The position numbers were made by a program, and so were the translations under genes. The notes beneath the pieces are model-generated. The model ran no database searches. It was not told the DNA's origin and saw nothing but the letters and a program-made list of their open reading frames with translations. A stretch of 14,830 nt of DNA, from NCBI GenBank assembly GCA_905372495.1, contig CAJPPG010000017.1, positions 1 to 14,830 of the forward strand, given 5' to 3'. The stretch's first letter is position 1. The number at the start of each line of letters is the position of its first letter. Below, piece by piece: positions 6,170-13,090 of this stretch. The DNA comes from Candidatus Saccharimonadota bacterium. GTDB taxonomy: Bacteria > Patescibacteriota > Saccharimonadia > Saccharimonadales > Saccharimonadaceae.

Positions 6170-6696
6170 TGAGACGACTTCCGAAATACAACTCCGAGCA
6201 TAATCTCTACGAGCAAATCGCTCGATACTTACAGCAACAATACCCAGATGTGATCTATCGTTTTGATATCGCAGCAGATCTTAAACTGACACATGGCCAA
6301 GCAGCAAAACATAAGAGATTACACCCAGAGCGGGGCTATCCAGATTTATTTATTGCAGAACCTAAGATAGCGAAGCCGCAATGTAGAGCGTTGAATGATG
6401 AAGAACGTAGGAAGTTGGAAAAAGGCATGGAATTCATCAGTGTGAAAATTCTGCAAAATTATCACGGCTTATATCTTGAGATTAAAAAAGACGGCATAAA
6501 ATTAAAACGCGATAAAGATGCAAAAAAGATCTTGAAAGGTGAGGTTAAAACCCGCAAAAAAGGGGATTGGTGGGATAAACATATCGAAGAACAAGCCGAA
6601 ATGCTTGAGAAGCTGCGTGCGAGAGACTACAAGGCTGAATTTGGGGTTGGATTTGAGACGTGTAGGCAAATTATTGATGAGTATCTAAGGAGGTAG
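6169..6696 (+). CDS. VRR-NUC domain nuclease
   Basis: The 175-residue product fits stand-alone phage VRR-NUC nucleases of the PD-(D/E)XK superfamily, some of which act on branched DNA. The core shows GYPDLFIAEP with the metal-binding Asp, then GLYLEIKKDG giving the E-x-K, and a later helix HIEEQAEMLEKLRARDYKAEF typical of the family. A basic insert separates the PDLF and LEIKK strands. ATG 6169 was chosen because it forms TAATG with the pnkp stop and has AAGAGGGGG at 6153-6161 seven bases upstream; a longer frame reaching back to 6118 would overlap the kinase gene and lacks this support. It sits directly upstream of the terminase, where many phages carry an HNH nuclease, so a role in concatemer resolution or packaging is possible. 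Confidence 0.8.
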   Translation: MRRLPKYNSEHNLYEQIARYLQQQYPDVIYRFDIAADLKLTHGQAAKHKRLHPERGYPDLFIAEPKIAKPQCRALNDEERRKLEKGMEFISVKILQNYHGLYLEIKKDGIKLKRDKDAKKILKGEVKTRKKGDWWDKHIEEQAEMLEKLRARDYKAEFGVGFETCRQIIDEYLRR

Positions 6697-7185
6697 ATGA
6701 AAAAAGAGAAAAAGAAAACATCACGAAAGAGTGTCGTAAAGTCCACTACTAAAAGTGGACATAAATTAACTCCACAGCAGGAGCTATTCTGTCAGCTTTA
6801 CACAGGAGATAGGGAGTTTTTTGGTAACGGAGTTCAATCGTATATTGAAGCTTACGGTGTTGATACGAGTAAGCCTGGTTGGTACAGGACAGCGAAAGCG
6901 GGTGCATGTGAGAACCTGACAAAACCTTACATCCTCGAAAGAATCGACGAAATTTTTGAAGCTCATGGTCTCAACGATCAATTCGTCGACAAACAACTTG
7001 AAAAGCTTATTGTGCAAGATGCTGATTTTAGTGCCAAAATAAAAGCTATTGCTGAATATAACAAGCTAAAAGCTCGCATCACGGAGAAGCGTGATATTAC
7101 GTCCGGTGGAGAAAAGATTAGTTCGGTCAAGATAGTAGTAGAAGATTTTTCAGATAAGGGTGGCAAAAATGCAACTAGAAATTGA
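6697..7185 (+). CDS. terS: Terminase small subunit
   Basis: The 162-residue product recognises phage DNA for packaging. After a very basic N-terminal tail (KKEKKKTSRKSVVKSTTK) comes the typical LTPQQELFCQLYTGD helix (about 25-39), an AYG helix-turn segment with WYRTAKAGACENLTKPYILERIDEIF (about 61-86), and a C-terminal part with DADFSAKIKAIAEYNKLKARI (about 117-137). This is the layout of Terminase_2-like small subunits. The start ATG follows the previous TAG with no gap and AAGGAGG at 6687-6693. Its end overlaps the large subunit by 17 bases from ATG 7169. Position before TerL strongly supports the call. Confidence 0.85.
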   Translation: MKKEKKKTSRKSVVKSTTKSGHKLTPQQELFCQLYTGDREFFGNGVQSYIEAYGVDTSKPGWYRTAKAGACENLTKPYILERIDEIFEAHGLNDQFVDKQLEKLIVQDADFSAKIKAIAEYNKLKARITEKRDITSGGEKISSVKIVVEDFSDKGGKNATRN

Positions 7186-8473
7186 AATACCTAAAGAGTT
7201 TAAGGTTCTTTTTGATCTAGATAAAGATCTTAGACATATCGTACTCTACGGTGGGCGTGCATCAGGTAAATCAACCTCAGTCGCTCTGTCTTTACTGATT
7301 TTAGGTATGAACAAGAAATTGCGAATCCTCTGTACTCGTGAGGTTCAGAATTCAATTGCAGACTCTGTACATAAGCTTTTATCAGATTTAATCTCCAAAT
7401 ATAAGCTTAACACTTGGGAAATCCAAAAAGATATTATTAAAAACAAACAGACAGGTTCGGAAATCTTCTTTAAGGGGCTTCATAATAATTCTCAGAGCAT
7501 TAAGTCTATTGAGGGCATTGATATCGTATGGATTGAGGAGGCACAAAGTGTCTCTGCAGACAGCATTAATACACTTGTGCCTACAATTCGTAAGGCTGGA
7601 AGCCGGCTCATCTGGACATTTAACAGGTTAACTGAAAATGATCCTGTTTGGGAGCTAATTGTTAAGAAGGCAGATGACAGAACGTTTGTTCAGAAAATTA
7701 ATTCAGATGCGATCGAATCCCTACTTAGCAAGGAAATTATCGAGGAACGAGAGAAGATGAGGCTCGATAATCCAGAAATGTTTGAACATGTGTGGTTAGG
7801 AGAACCAATGACCTCTAAGACTGGCTCTGTATTCGGCAAACAGCTTGCTCAAGCACGTAGTGACGGACGAATTACAAAAGTGCCATACGATGCTTCTACT
7901 GGTGTTTATACGGCGTGGGACTTAGGTATCGGTGATTCTACGGTAATTTGGTTCTTCCAGACTATCGGCAATGAAATCCATTTTATAGATCATTATGAAG
8001 GATCTAATGAAGACTTAGGACACTATATTTCATATATTCAAAATAAACCATATCAATATACTACTCACTTTCTACCACACGATTCCAAAGCTCGTGAATT
8101 ACAAACTGGCATGACCAGGGTTGAGTTTTTTAATAACCATGACATCTACAATATTGAGGTTTTGAGACCCACTAATTTTAGTTTGGGCCAAGATGATATC
8201 GACTTGGTGGCACGTCCGAAGTTTTCACTCTGTTGGTTTGACGAAGAGAAATGTCAACGTGGTCTTGAATGTCTAAGGGCCTATCACTATGAATATGATA
8301 ACAAGAATAAGCTCCTAAGAAACAAGCCTGAACATGACTGGTCTTCACACAGCAGTTCAGCGTTTATCTATGCTTTAATGGCTAAAACCGAACAATTAGA
8401 TATTAAGTTGAAGGTCAAGTTCAAATCCTACACACCGAAAGCTTTCAGAAAAACTAAAGATAGTTGGTATTAA
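7169..8473 (+). CDS. terL: Terminase large subunit, PBSX-type
   Basis: The 434-residue packaging motor has an N-terminal ATPase and a C-terminal RNase H-like nuclease. Walker A is GGRASGKST (28-36, Lys34). Walker B is IDIVWIEEAQ (117-126) with the catalytic Glu next to it. The coupling region is LIWTFNR (147-153). In the nuclease domain, YTAWDLGIGDSTVIWFF carries the first Asp, the middle HFLPHDSKA a second, and HDWSSHSSSAFIYAL the last. Length and motifs match Terminase_3/PBSX-like proteins. I chose ATG 7169, with GGGTGG at 7158-7163 five bases upstream, over the alternative GTG 7160, which would add three residues. The gene ends just before a predicted promoter that starts the portal transcript. 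Confidence 0.92.
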   Translation: MQLEIEIPKEFKVLFDLDKDLRHIVLYGGRASGKSTSVALSLLILGMNKKLRILCTREVQNSIADSVHKLLSDLISKYKLNTWEIQKDIIKNKQTGSEIFFKGLHNNSQSIKSIEGIDIVWIEEAQSVSADSINTLVPTIRKAGSRLIWTFNRLTENDPVWELIVKKADDRTFVQKINSDAIESLLSKEIIEEREKMRLDNPEMFEHVWLGEPMTSKTGSVFGKQLAQARSDGRITKVPYDASTGVYTAWDLGIGDSTVIWFFQTIGNEIHFIDHYEGSNEDLGHYISYIQNKPYQYTTHFLPHDSKARELQTGMTRVEFFNNHDIYNIEVLRPTNFSLGQDDIDLVARPKFSLCWFDEEKCQRGLECLRAYHYEYDNKNKLLRNKPEHDWSSHSSSAFIYALMAKTEQLDIKLKVKFKSYTPKAFRKTKDSWY

Positions 8474-8477
8474 AATA

Positions 8478-8506
8478 TTGTAGACAAAACGATTATGTTA
8501 TATAAT
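8478..8506 (+). promoter_or_regulatory. Sigma70-like promoter upstream of portal gene
   Basis: A -35 like TTGTAG (8478-8483), an exact 17-base spacer and a perfect TATAAT (8501-8506) lie in the short gap after terL. Transcription would begin near 8513, at the start of the shared AATGGCGATGTG element. No competing coding constraint applies because terL ends at 8473. This is the best consensus promoter in the window. Confidence 0.7.
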
Positions 8507-8512
8507 GTGGGC

Positions 8513-8524
8513 AATGGCGATGTG
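8513..8524 (+). repeat. Shared 12-base start element AATGGCGATGTG, copy 1
   Basis: The 12 bases are identical to 12395-12406. In both places they begin 6 bases after a -10 box and are followed by three variable bases and GGTT. The final GTG is in frame with the downstream gene in both copies. The position corresponds to the expected transcript 5' end, so the element is probably a very short leader or translational operator. An 11-base reverse complement occurs at 10620-10630. Confidence 0.7.
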
Positions 8525-10294
8525 TTCGGTTTGAAATTGACTGAACAAAAAAAGAAACAATCTGGTGAAGATACTAAGCTAACAAAATGGCTTGGTAAAT
8601 TTGAGCGCTCCTGGAATTACGCAAAGCAAAACTATCATCAAAAATGGGAGAATAACTGGAAGCTCTACCGTAATATCCGAGTCAAACGCAGTCATGATGG
8701 CGTTGTTCAAACATTCGTACCAATGGTCAATTCAGCCGTTAACACAATCGTAGCTGAGCTTTTTAACTCCAATCCACTAGTCAACTATGTGCCGAATCAT
8801 CCTGATCAGGAAGCCGATACTAAAGTATTAAATGAGATTTATGCAGATTTCGCACTTCGCGATAATTGGGTGCAGAAAAACAAGGTAAATGGACGTCAAG
8901 GGCTTATCACTGGTAATTTTTGTGCATTTTATGAATGGATTGACGATCGTGATGGTGGTTATGTCCATAAAATAAATATTCCTATCAGAGACATGATTAT
9001 TGACCCATCGTCCTCATCTTATGAGGATTGGAAATACGTCGGTCGTAGGTTTTTTGCGGATAAAAAATCACTTGAAGAAGAAACTATCTATGATTTTAAG
9101 ACAGATGGCTATAAAAAACGTTATAAGAACCTTGATGAGGTTATTTCTGGTGGCAAAGACGAAGATGACGATAAGTCTAAAAAAGATCAGATGATTGGCT
9201 CTATTGACGATAATAAAGATCGAGTCGAATTAATTGAGATCTGGACTAAAAAGCATGTCGTAGTTATTGCTAATCGTAGCACGATTATCGAAGAACGTGA
9301 AAACCCACATTATGCTTTGGCTAAATCTCAACAAGCACAGCGAAAAGCCGAGGCACAACTAAAAGGAGAGGAGATTGTAGAAGATGATAAGGTTGAAGGA
9401 TTATTGCCTTTTGCGCATGGCCGTATTTATGCTGATATTTCTCTACCTTACGGAGACTCCGATGTTGATATCATTGCAGATCAGCAAGAACTTCTCAATG
9501 AACTAACCGAGCTAAATATAGAGGCTTTACTTTACACGCTGTATCCAGAGAAGACATTAGATCCTAAATTCTCAGAGTGGATTGATGACATGGAGCCAGC
9601 TCCTGGCAAGATCTATCCATTGCCACAAGGTGCGATGTCTTGGAATAATCCACCAGCGATTCCAAACGGAATCTCACAAGAACGTCTAAATATTAAGGAT
9701 GAGATTCGTGAATCTTCTGCTATTAGTCGTATCTCTAAAGGGGCTAGTGCGACAGGCAGTACTACTGCTACCGAAATTAAGAATATGCTTGGTCAAATGG
9801 ATTCTAGGATTCAAGAAAAAGCTCAAACTCTTGCTAATGAGTTCTTCTTTCAAGAAGCAAAGATCGTATTAAAGCTAATTCAGCTTTATGCTCCAGAGCA
9901 GATGTGGGTTAGGACTCTAGGTGATGCCAAAGTGTCATTCGATGAGGTTAATCCTAGACAGTTCCTCGGGGAATATACGCCAATGATAACTCTCGACATT
10001 CAACGCAAATTACAGCGTTCTGAAGAACAGGAAGCCTATACTCAAGCCTATCAGATTCTAATTCAAGATCCAACCAACAACTTGCCGGCACTCAAGAAGA
10101 TTATGTTTAGGAAGATGTTCCCCGACTTAACCCAAGAGGAGATAGAACAGATCATCACGCCACCTGAACAACCAGAGCAAGGACAGCAGGATCAATTACC
10201 CCAAGGCGAAGAAATAATACCACAAGATGCCGAATTGCCTCCACAAGAGGTCATGGCAGGAGATCAAACGGAAGGAGATGGATATGGATACTAA
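8522..10294 (+). CDS. Portal protein (P22-like)
   Basis: This protein is predicted to form the dodecameric ring at the DNA-packaging vertex. From GTG 8522 it has 590 residues. The N-terminal WLGKFERSWNYAKQNYHQKWENNWKLYR helix and VPMVNSAVNTIVAELFNSNPLVNYVP segment, the DMIIDPSSSSYEDWKYVGRRFF core and a Gln/Glu/Pro-rich C-terminal tail fit P22-like portals, and it lies between terL and the scaffold. The longer frame from ATG 8495 was rejected as the main start because that codon precedes the -10 box TATAAT and has no ribosome binding site. GTG 8522 closes the element shared with the adaptor gene. In-frame TTG codons at 8531 and 8537 are alternatives. The last 11 bases overlap the next gene. 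Confidence 0.85.
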   Translation: MFGLKLTEQKKKQSGEDTKLTKWLGKFERSWNYAKQNYHQKWENNWKLYRNIRVKRSHDGVVQTFVPMVNSAVNTIVAELFNSNPLVNYVPNHPDQEADTKVLNEIYADFALRDNWVQKNKVNGRQGLITGNFCAFYEWIDDRDGGYVHKINIPIRDMIIDPSSSSYEDWKYVGRRFFADKKSLEEETIYDFKTDGYKKRYKNLDEVISGGKDEDDDKSKKDQMIGSIDDNKDRVELIEIWTKKHVVVIANRSTIIEERENPHYALAKSQQAQRKAEAQLKGEEIVEDDKVEGLLPFAHGRIYADISLPYGDSDVDIIADQQELLNELTELNIEALLYTLYPEKTLDPKFSEWIDDMEPAPGKIYPLPQGAMSWNNPPAIPNGISQERLNIKDEIRESSAISRISKGASATGSTTATEIKNMLGQMDSRIQEKAQTLANEFFFQEAKIVLKLIQLYAPEQMWVRTLGDAKVSFDEVNPRQFLGEYTPMITLDIQRKLQRSEEQEAYTQAYQILIQDPTNNLPALKKIMFRKMFPDLTQEEIEQIITPPEQPEQGQQDQLPQGEEIIPQDAELPPQEVMAGDQTEGDGYGY

Positions 10295-10544
10295 GAATAA
10301 AGAAGAGAAAGACAAAATCACTGCAATTGAATGGAAGACATTTTGGGATTCTAAGGTGGGAAAGAAACTCATGGGAAAGTTAGCTGGTTTAAAACAATCG
10401 TATCTAGAATCATCCATGGTTGTTCCACAAGATGAGATTGCCAGAATGATTGATCGAGCTATCGGGATTAATTCAGTAATTCAGTTTATTCAGGTCGGAA
10501 TTGAGAAAGCGAAGAAAGAATTGAAGGAGGAAGGAGCTAAATAG
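10284..10544 (+). CDS. Small helical protein between portal and scaffold
   Basis: The 86-residue product is charged and predicted to be helical throughout, with EWKTFWDSKVGKKLMGKLAGLKQSYLESSM (about 14-43) and a C-terminal IQVGIEKAKKELKEEG helix. No catalytic motif is seen. ATG 10284 was chosen because AAGGAG at 10272-10277 lies 6 bases upstream; ATG 10278, two codons earlier, has no spacing left. It overlaps the portal end by 11 bases and is the last gene before the structured gap. Small helical proteins in this slot are frequent in podovirus and siphovirus head operons and may assist assembly, but no specific function is recognised. Confidence 0.65.
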   Translation: MDTKNKEEKDKITAIEWKTFWDSKVGKKLMGKLAGLKQSYLESSMVVPQDEIARMIDRAIGINSVIQFIQVGIEKAKKELKEEGAK

Positions 10545-10561
10545 GACGAAATCGTTGATAT

Positions 10562-10671
10562 AAGCATGACCGTCACCTCAACTCTTTAATTGATTACAAA
10601 TTAATGAGACAAGGGTCTCCACATCGCCATACGTGTAAAGAGTTGGGCTGACGGGTTTAACGAAACCCGTC
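10562..10671 (+). ncRNA. Structured leader RNA with mutually exclusive stems upstream of scaffold and capsid genes
   Basis: The gap 10545-10705 holds a striking inverted repeat. Positions 10570-10587 can pair with 10637-10654 along 18 positions: CCGTCA with TGACGG, one C.C mismatch, C-G, U.G, then CAACTCTTT with AAAGAGTTG. A competing perfect 9-bp hairpin pairs GACGGGTTT (10650-10658) with AAACCCGTC (10663-10671) around an AACG tetraloop and uses part of the same GACGG, so the two folds exclude each other. Inside the large stem is a perfect hairpin, GAGAC-AAGG-GTCTC (10606-10619), then CACATCGCCAT (10620-10630), complementary to the shared start element of two other genes. No U-run follows the last hairpin. 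The ribosome binding site of the scaffold gene lies about 23 bases beyond. Confidence 0.5.
10620..10630 (-). repeat. Inverted 11-base copy of the start element
   Basis: CACATCGCCAT on the + strand is the exact reverse complement of ATGGCGATGTG, found at 8514-8524 and 12396-12406. No -10 box lies at the matching distance on the minus strand, so it is not a third promoter. In the + strand transcript it would be partly displayed in a loop closed by CAC (10620-10622) and GTG (10633-10635), where it could pair with the 5' ends of the portal and adaptor messages. I found no further copies in the window. Confidence 0.55.
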
Positions 10672-10705
10672 CGTACATAAAAAACTAATCTCAAAAGGAG
10701 ACAAA

Positions 10706-11464
10706 ATGTTCGAAGAAGGCGAAACTGGAACTGAAGAGATGATCTTTGAGGACTCTAATGAGCAAACCGTAGAAGATAATCAACCTTCAGCAGTCGAAGA
10801 AACCGATGAACAATCAACATCTAATAATCAAGGAGAAGGAGCTGATTCAGCCGAATCTAATAATGGTTCGCAAACTGATGATGATATTACTGATTTCTTG
10901 ACTAAAAAAGGTATTGACCTTAACGATCCAGATGCAGCTAAAAAAGTTGCAAAAATGTATCGAGATGTTGAGAAAGAGTTTTACAAGAAATCCCAAGAAA
11001 AAGCTCAACTTGAGCGTGAAATAACACGTAACTCAGTTGACGAGAGTGCTCCAGCTGATATCAGAGCCTTAGCAGAAGTTAGGGCGATGAAAGCAGAAAT
11101 GGACGCTAATAAGTGGAAACAATCCGTAGAACTTACTCCTGAAGCAGAGCAGAAAATGGTCGAATATTTAGCTCAGCCAATTACTGATGCTAATGGTGAC
11201 CCGTTAATCAACCCTCAGAATGGACAAATCATGACCAAAGGATTGTTGGTGATTAATGGTCAATTATCACTCGATGATGTATATAAAATCGTCGGTGCTA
11301 ATACTGTAAAAACTGATTCAATCCGCTCTGAACTTAAAGAAGAGATTAAAAAAGAAATGGCGGCCCGTCAAGCGTCCAAAAGACCTACTATGCAATCTTC
11401 AGATTCTTCACAATTCGGAGAAAAGGAAGAAAGCGACCCATTCCTAGATGGACTCCTTGGCTAG
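10706..11464 (+). CDS. Capsid scaffolding protein
   Basis: The 252-residue product is very acidic at its N-terminus (FEEGETGTEEMIFEDSNEQ and on to about residue 65, rich in Glu, Asp, Gln, Asn and Ser). It has a charged helical middle (KKVAKMYRDVEKEFYKKSQEKAQ, about 79-101) and a basic region near the C-terminus (EEIKKEMAARQASKRP). This acidic, low-complexity and coiled build, directly upstream of the major capsid protein, is typical of scaffolding proteins that guide procapsid assembly and then leave. AAAAGGAG at 10693-10700 lies 5 bases before the ATG and just beyond the structured RNA, so that RNA may control it. The assignment rests on composition and context. Confidence 0.75.
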   Translation: MFEEGETGTEEMIFEDSNEQTVEDNQPSAVEETDEQSTSNNQGEGADSAESNNGSQTDDDITDFLTKKGIDLNDPDAAKKVAKMYRDVEKEFYKKSQEKAQLEREITRNSVDESAPADIRALAEVRAMKAEMDANKWKQSVELTPEAEQKMVEYLAQPITDANGDPLINPQNGQIMTKGLLVINGQLSLDDVYKIVGANTVKTDSIRSELKEEIKKEMAARQASKRPTMQSSDSSQFGEKEESDPFLDGLLG

Positions 11465-11487
11465 TTAATAATTAGAAAGGATTTAAA

Positions 11488-12315
11488 ATGGCTGTTAATT
11501 TAGCCCAAAAATACTCAGACAAGCTCGACCAAGCTTTCTCTCACGGTTCTTATACCGATGACTTCGTCAATAAAGATTATGATTTCGATGGTGTCAGAAC
11601 CGTTAATGTCTATACTGTAACTACAGTTCCACTTAAAGACTACGATCGCACAAGCACTGGTGACCGTTACGGCGGGAATAACGAATTGCAAGATGTTATC
11701 ACACCATACACCTTGACCAAAGACCGTGGCTTCAAGATTACTATTGATGACGGTAATAATAAACAGCAAGTAATGGCTAAACGTGCTGGAGAAGTCATGA
11801 AAGCACAGCTTCAAGAACAGGTTGCCCCAGAAATTGATAAACACCGTCTCTTGGCGGTCGCAACTGGCGCTACGGCTGTTAACCAGAAAATTACTCTAAC
11901 CACCGGAAAAGCTTACTCCGGCATCCTTGACATGGGTGAATTCTTAGACGAAGCTCAAGCCCCTCTTATCGGTCGTATCTTAGCAGTTACACCAGCGTTT
12001 TACAAATTAATTAAGGGAGATATCGTAACCGGCACTAACGGTTCCGATTATATCGCCAAATTGCTCGGTAAAGGTTTTGTTGGCGAACTTGATGGTGTTC
12101 CAGTCGTGAAGATTCCAACCTCCTACTTCCCACCTAAAACACATGCTTTAATGTGGCACAAAAAGGCTCTGCTCGGAGCGAAAGAAGCTGTTAAAACTCG
12201 CATTATTCCAGACTCTGAATTGGTTGACGGCACCGTTCTTACTGGTCGTTTCATCTACGATTCATTCATCTTAAATGGTAAGAAAAAAGCAGTTGCTTCT
12301 ATTGTATCCGCCTAG
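11488..12315 (+). CDS. Major capsid protein
   Basis: The 275-residue product is the likely coat protein. It starts MAVNLAQKYSDKLDQAFSHGSYTDDFVNKDYDF and has a DRGFKITIDDGNNKQQVMAKRAGEVMKAQLQEQVAPEIDKHRL stretch (about 81-123) that reads like the E-loop end and long spine helix of the HK97 fold. LIGRILAVTPAFYKLIKGD follows in the A-domain region, with a final FIYDSFILNGKKKAVASIV strand pair. It follows the scaffold by 23 bases with AAAGGA upstream, and an intrinsic terminator stands 30 bases after its stop, as expected for a highly expressed coat gene at a transcript end. No decoration or protease domain is fused. Confidence 0.85.
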   Translation: MAVNLAQKYSDKLDQAFSHGSYTDDFVNKDYDFDGVRTVNVYTVTTVPLKDYDRTSTGDRYGGNNELQDVITPYTLTKDRGFKITIDDGNNKQQVMAKRAGEVMKAQLQEQVAPEIDKHRLLAVATGATAVNQKITLTTGKAYSGILDMGEFLDEAQAPLIGRILAVTPAFYKLIKGDIVTGTNGSDYIAKLLGKGFVGELDGVPVVKIPTSYFPPKTHALMWHKKALLGAKEAVKTRIIPDSELVDGTVLTGRFIYDSFILNGKKKAVASIVSA

Positions 12316-12345
12316 TAGGGGTTAAAACAAACACTAAAACAAATG

Positions 12346-12378
12346 AAAAAGACACTTCGCCGAGGGGTGTCTTTTTTT
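12346..12378 (+). terminator. Intrinsic terminator after major capsid gene
   Basis: AAAAAGACAC (12346-12355) pairs with GTGTCTTTTT (12367-12376), enclosing CTTC/GAGG-type inner pairs, and the stem runs into seven T residues (12372-12378). The A-run before and T-run after make it potentially bidirectional. It would end the portal-scaffold-capsid transcript. The next promoter begins inside its T-tail. Confidence 0.88.
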
Positions 12379-12379
12379 G

Positions 12380-12388
12380 TGGTATACT
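12380..12388 (+). promoter_or_regulatory. Extended -10 promoter for adaptor and tail genes
   Basis: TGG-TATACT (12380-12388) is an extended -10 box (TGn followed by a TATAAT-like hexamer). No -35 box is visible at 17 bases because the terminator stem fills that place. The identical 12-base start element follows after 6 bases, exactly as at the portal promoter, which makes chance unlikely. Confidence 0.6.
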
Positions 12389-12394
12389 AAAGTA

Positions 12395-12406
12395 AATGGC
12401 GATGTG
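12395..12406 (+). repeat. Shared 12-base start element AATGGCGATGTG, copy 2
   Basis: This copy is identical to 8513-8524, with the same 6-base distance from the -10 box and the same reading frame for its terminal GTG. Similarity continues as three unlike bases and GGTT, then fades. It contains out-of-frame ATGs: ATG GCG ATG TGA here would give a three-residue peptide that stops at once. Confidence 0.7.
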
Positions 12407-13090
12407 ATAGGTTCAATTTTGGAGAACTACACATTTCTAAATCTTGTAAAACGAGTAAAGACTAGACTCAATGATGAGGAGTTTTCTGATGATGTTATTA
12501 AGGAATTTCTTAATGAAGCTCAGTTTGAAATCTTAGGAGAAGATAAGCACACGTTCTTGGAGAAGGTCGACGAGTTGGATGTCTCTCCATCAGAGACGGA
12601 ACTTGATTTACCGCGGGATTATCAATCAACGTTTATGATCTTTGCAGTAGGCAAAGATGGAAATAAAATTCAACTAGATTATGCACCTTACGAAGACTTC
12701 TTTAATTCAAAATTATCAAACAAATACACGATTTTCGGCAATAAGGTTTTATTTAGGTCTGTGGACAATTCAGAAGACCCTAAATGTTGGAAGAATAATC
12801 TTACAATTCAGCATCTCTACCTAGCAAAACCTACAGAGATGATTGAAGATGATGACGAACCGGTCTTGCCATATGAATATAGTGAAGCTCTAATTTACTT
12901 GGCTTTATCAAGAGCAGAAAGGCTGCGTGATAATTTCGACTATGCCCAAATTTACGAAAATAAAGCAGAAACTCTCATTACAAACCTTAAAACACGATAT
13001 GGTATGCGACAGATGAAGCTCAAAAATCGCGCTAAATTACCACTTAGTCTAAGGTATGGAGGCCAAGATGCCAATCTCACGATTCAATAA
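12404..13090 (+). CDS. Head-tail adaptor/connector protein (P22 gp4-like)
   Basis: The 228-residue product fits the adaptor that docks under the portal. The helical N-terminus, FLNLVKRVKTRLNDEEFSDDVIKEFLNEAQFEIL, the ELDVSPSETELDLPRDYQSTFMIFAV strand block, and a C-terminal helical pair, LPYEYSEALIYLALSRAERLRDNFDYAQIYENKAETLI, are characteristic of phage connector proteins of the gp4/gp6 type. A longer frame from TTG 12377 was rejected because that codon lies in the terminator tail and upstream of the -10 box. GTG 12404 closes the shared element and is the first plausible start after the predicted transcript start; TTG 12419 is an alternative. The next gene overlaps its end by 23 bases. Confidence 0.75.
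   Translation: MIGSILENYTFLNLVKRVKTRLNDEEFSDDVIKEFLNEAQFEILGEDKHTFLEKVDELDVSPSETELDLPRDYQSTFMIFAVGKDGNKIQLDYAPYEDFFNSKLSNKYTIFGNKVLFRSVDNSEDPKCWKNNLTIQHLYLAKPTEMIEDDDEPVLPYEYSEALIYLALSRAERLRDNFDYAQIYENKAETLITNLKTRYGMRQMKLKNRAKLPLSLRYGGQDANLTIQ

Noticed and set aside
8495..8521. ATG 8495 as portal start
   Set aside because: The codon lies upstream of the TATAAT box, has no Shine-Dalgarno and would not be in a transcript from that promoter. It could only be used on read-through from terL.
10553..10565. TATAAG near 10559 as a promoter for the structured RNA
   Set aside because: No -35 box at 16-18 bases and no extended -10; too weak to report.
10650..10671. 9-bp hairpin as a standard terminator before the scaffold gene
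   Set aside because: The sequence after it is CGTACATAAAAAAC, without a U-tract on this strand. On the other strand the T-run precedes rather than follows the stem.
12377..12403. TTG 12377 as adaptor start
   Set aside because: It lies in the terminator T-tail, before the -10 box.
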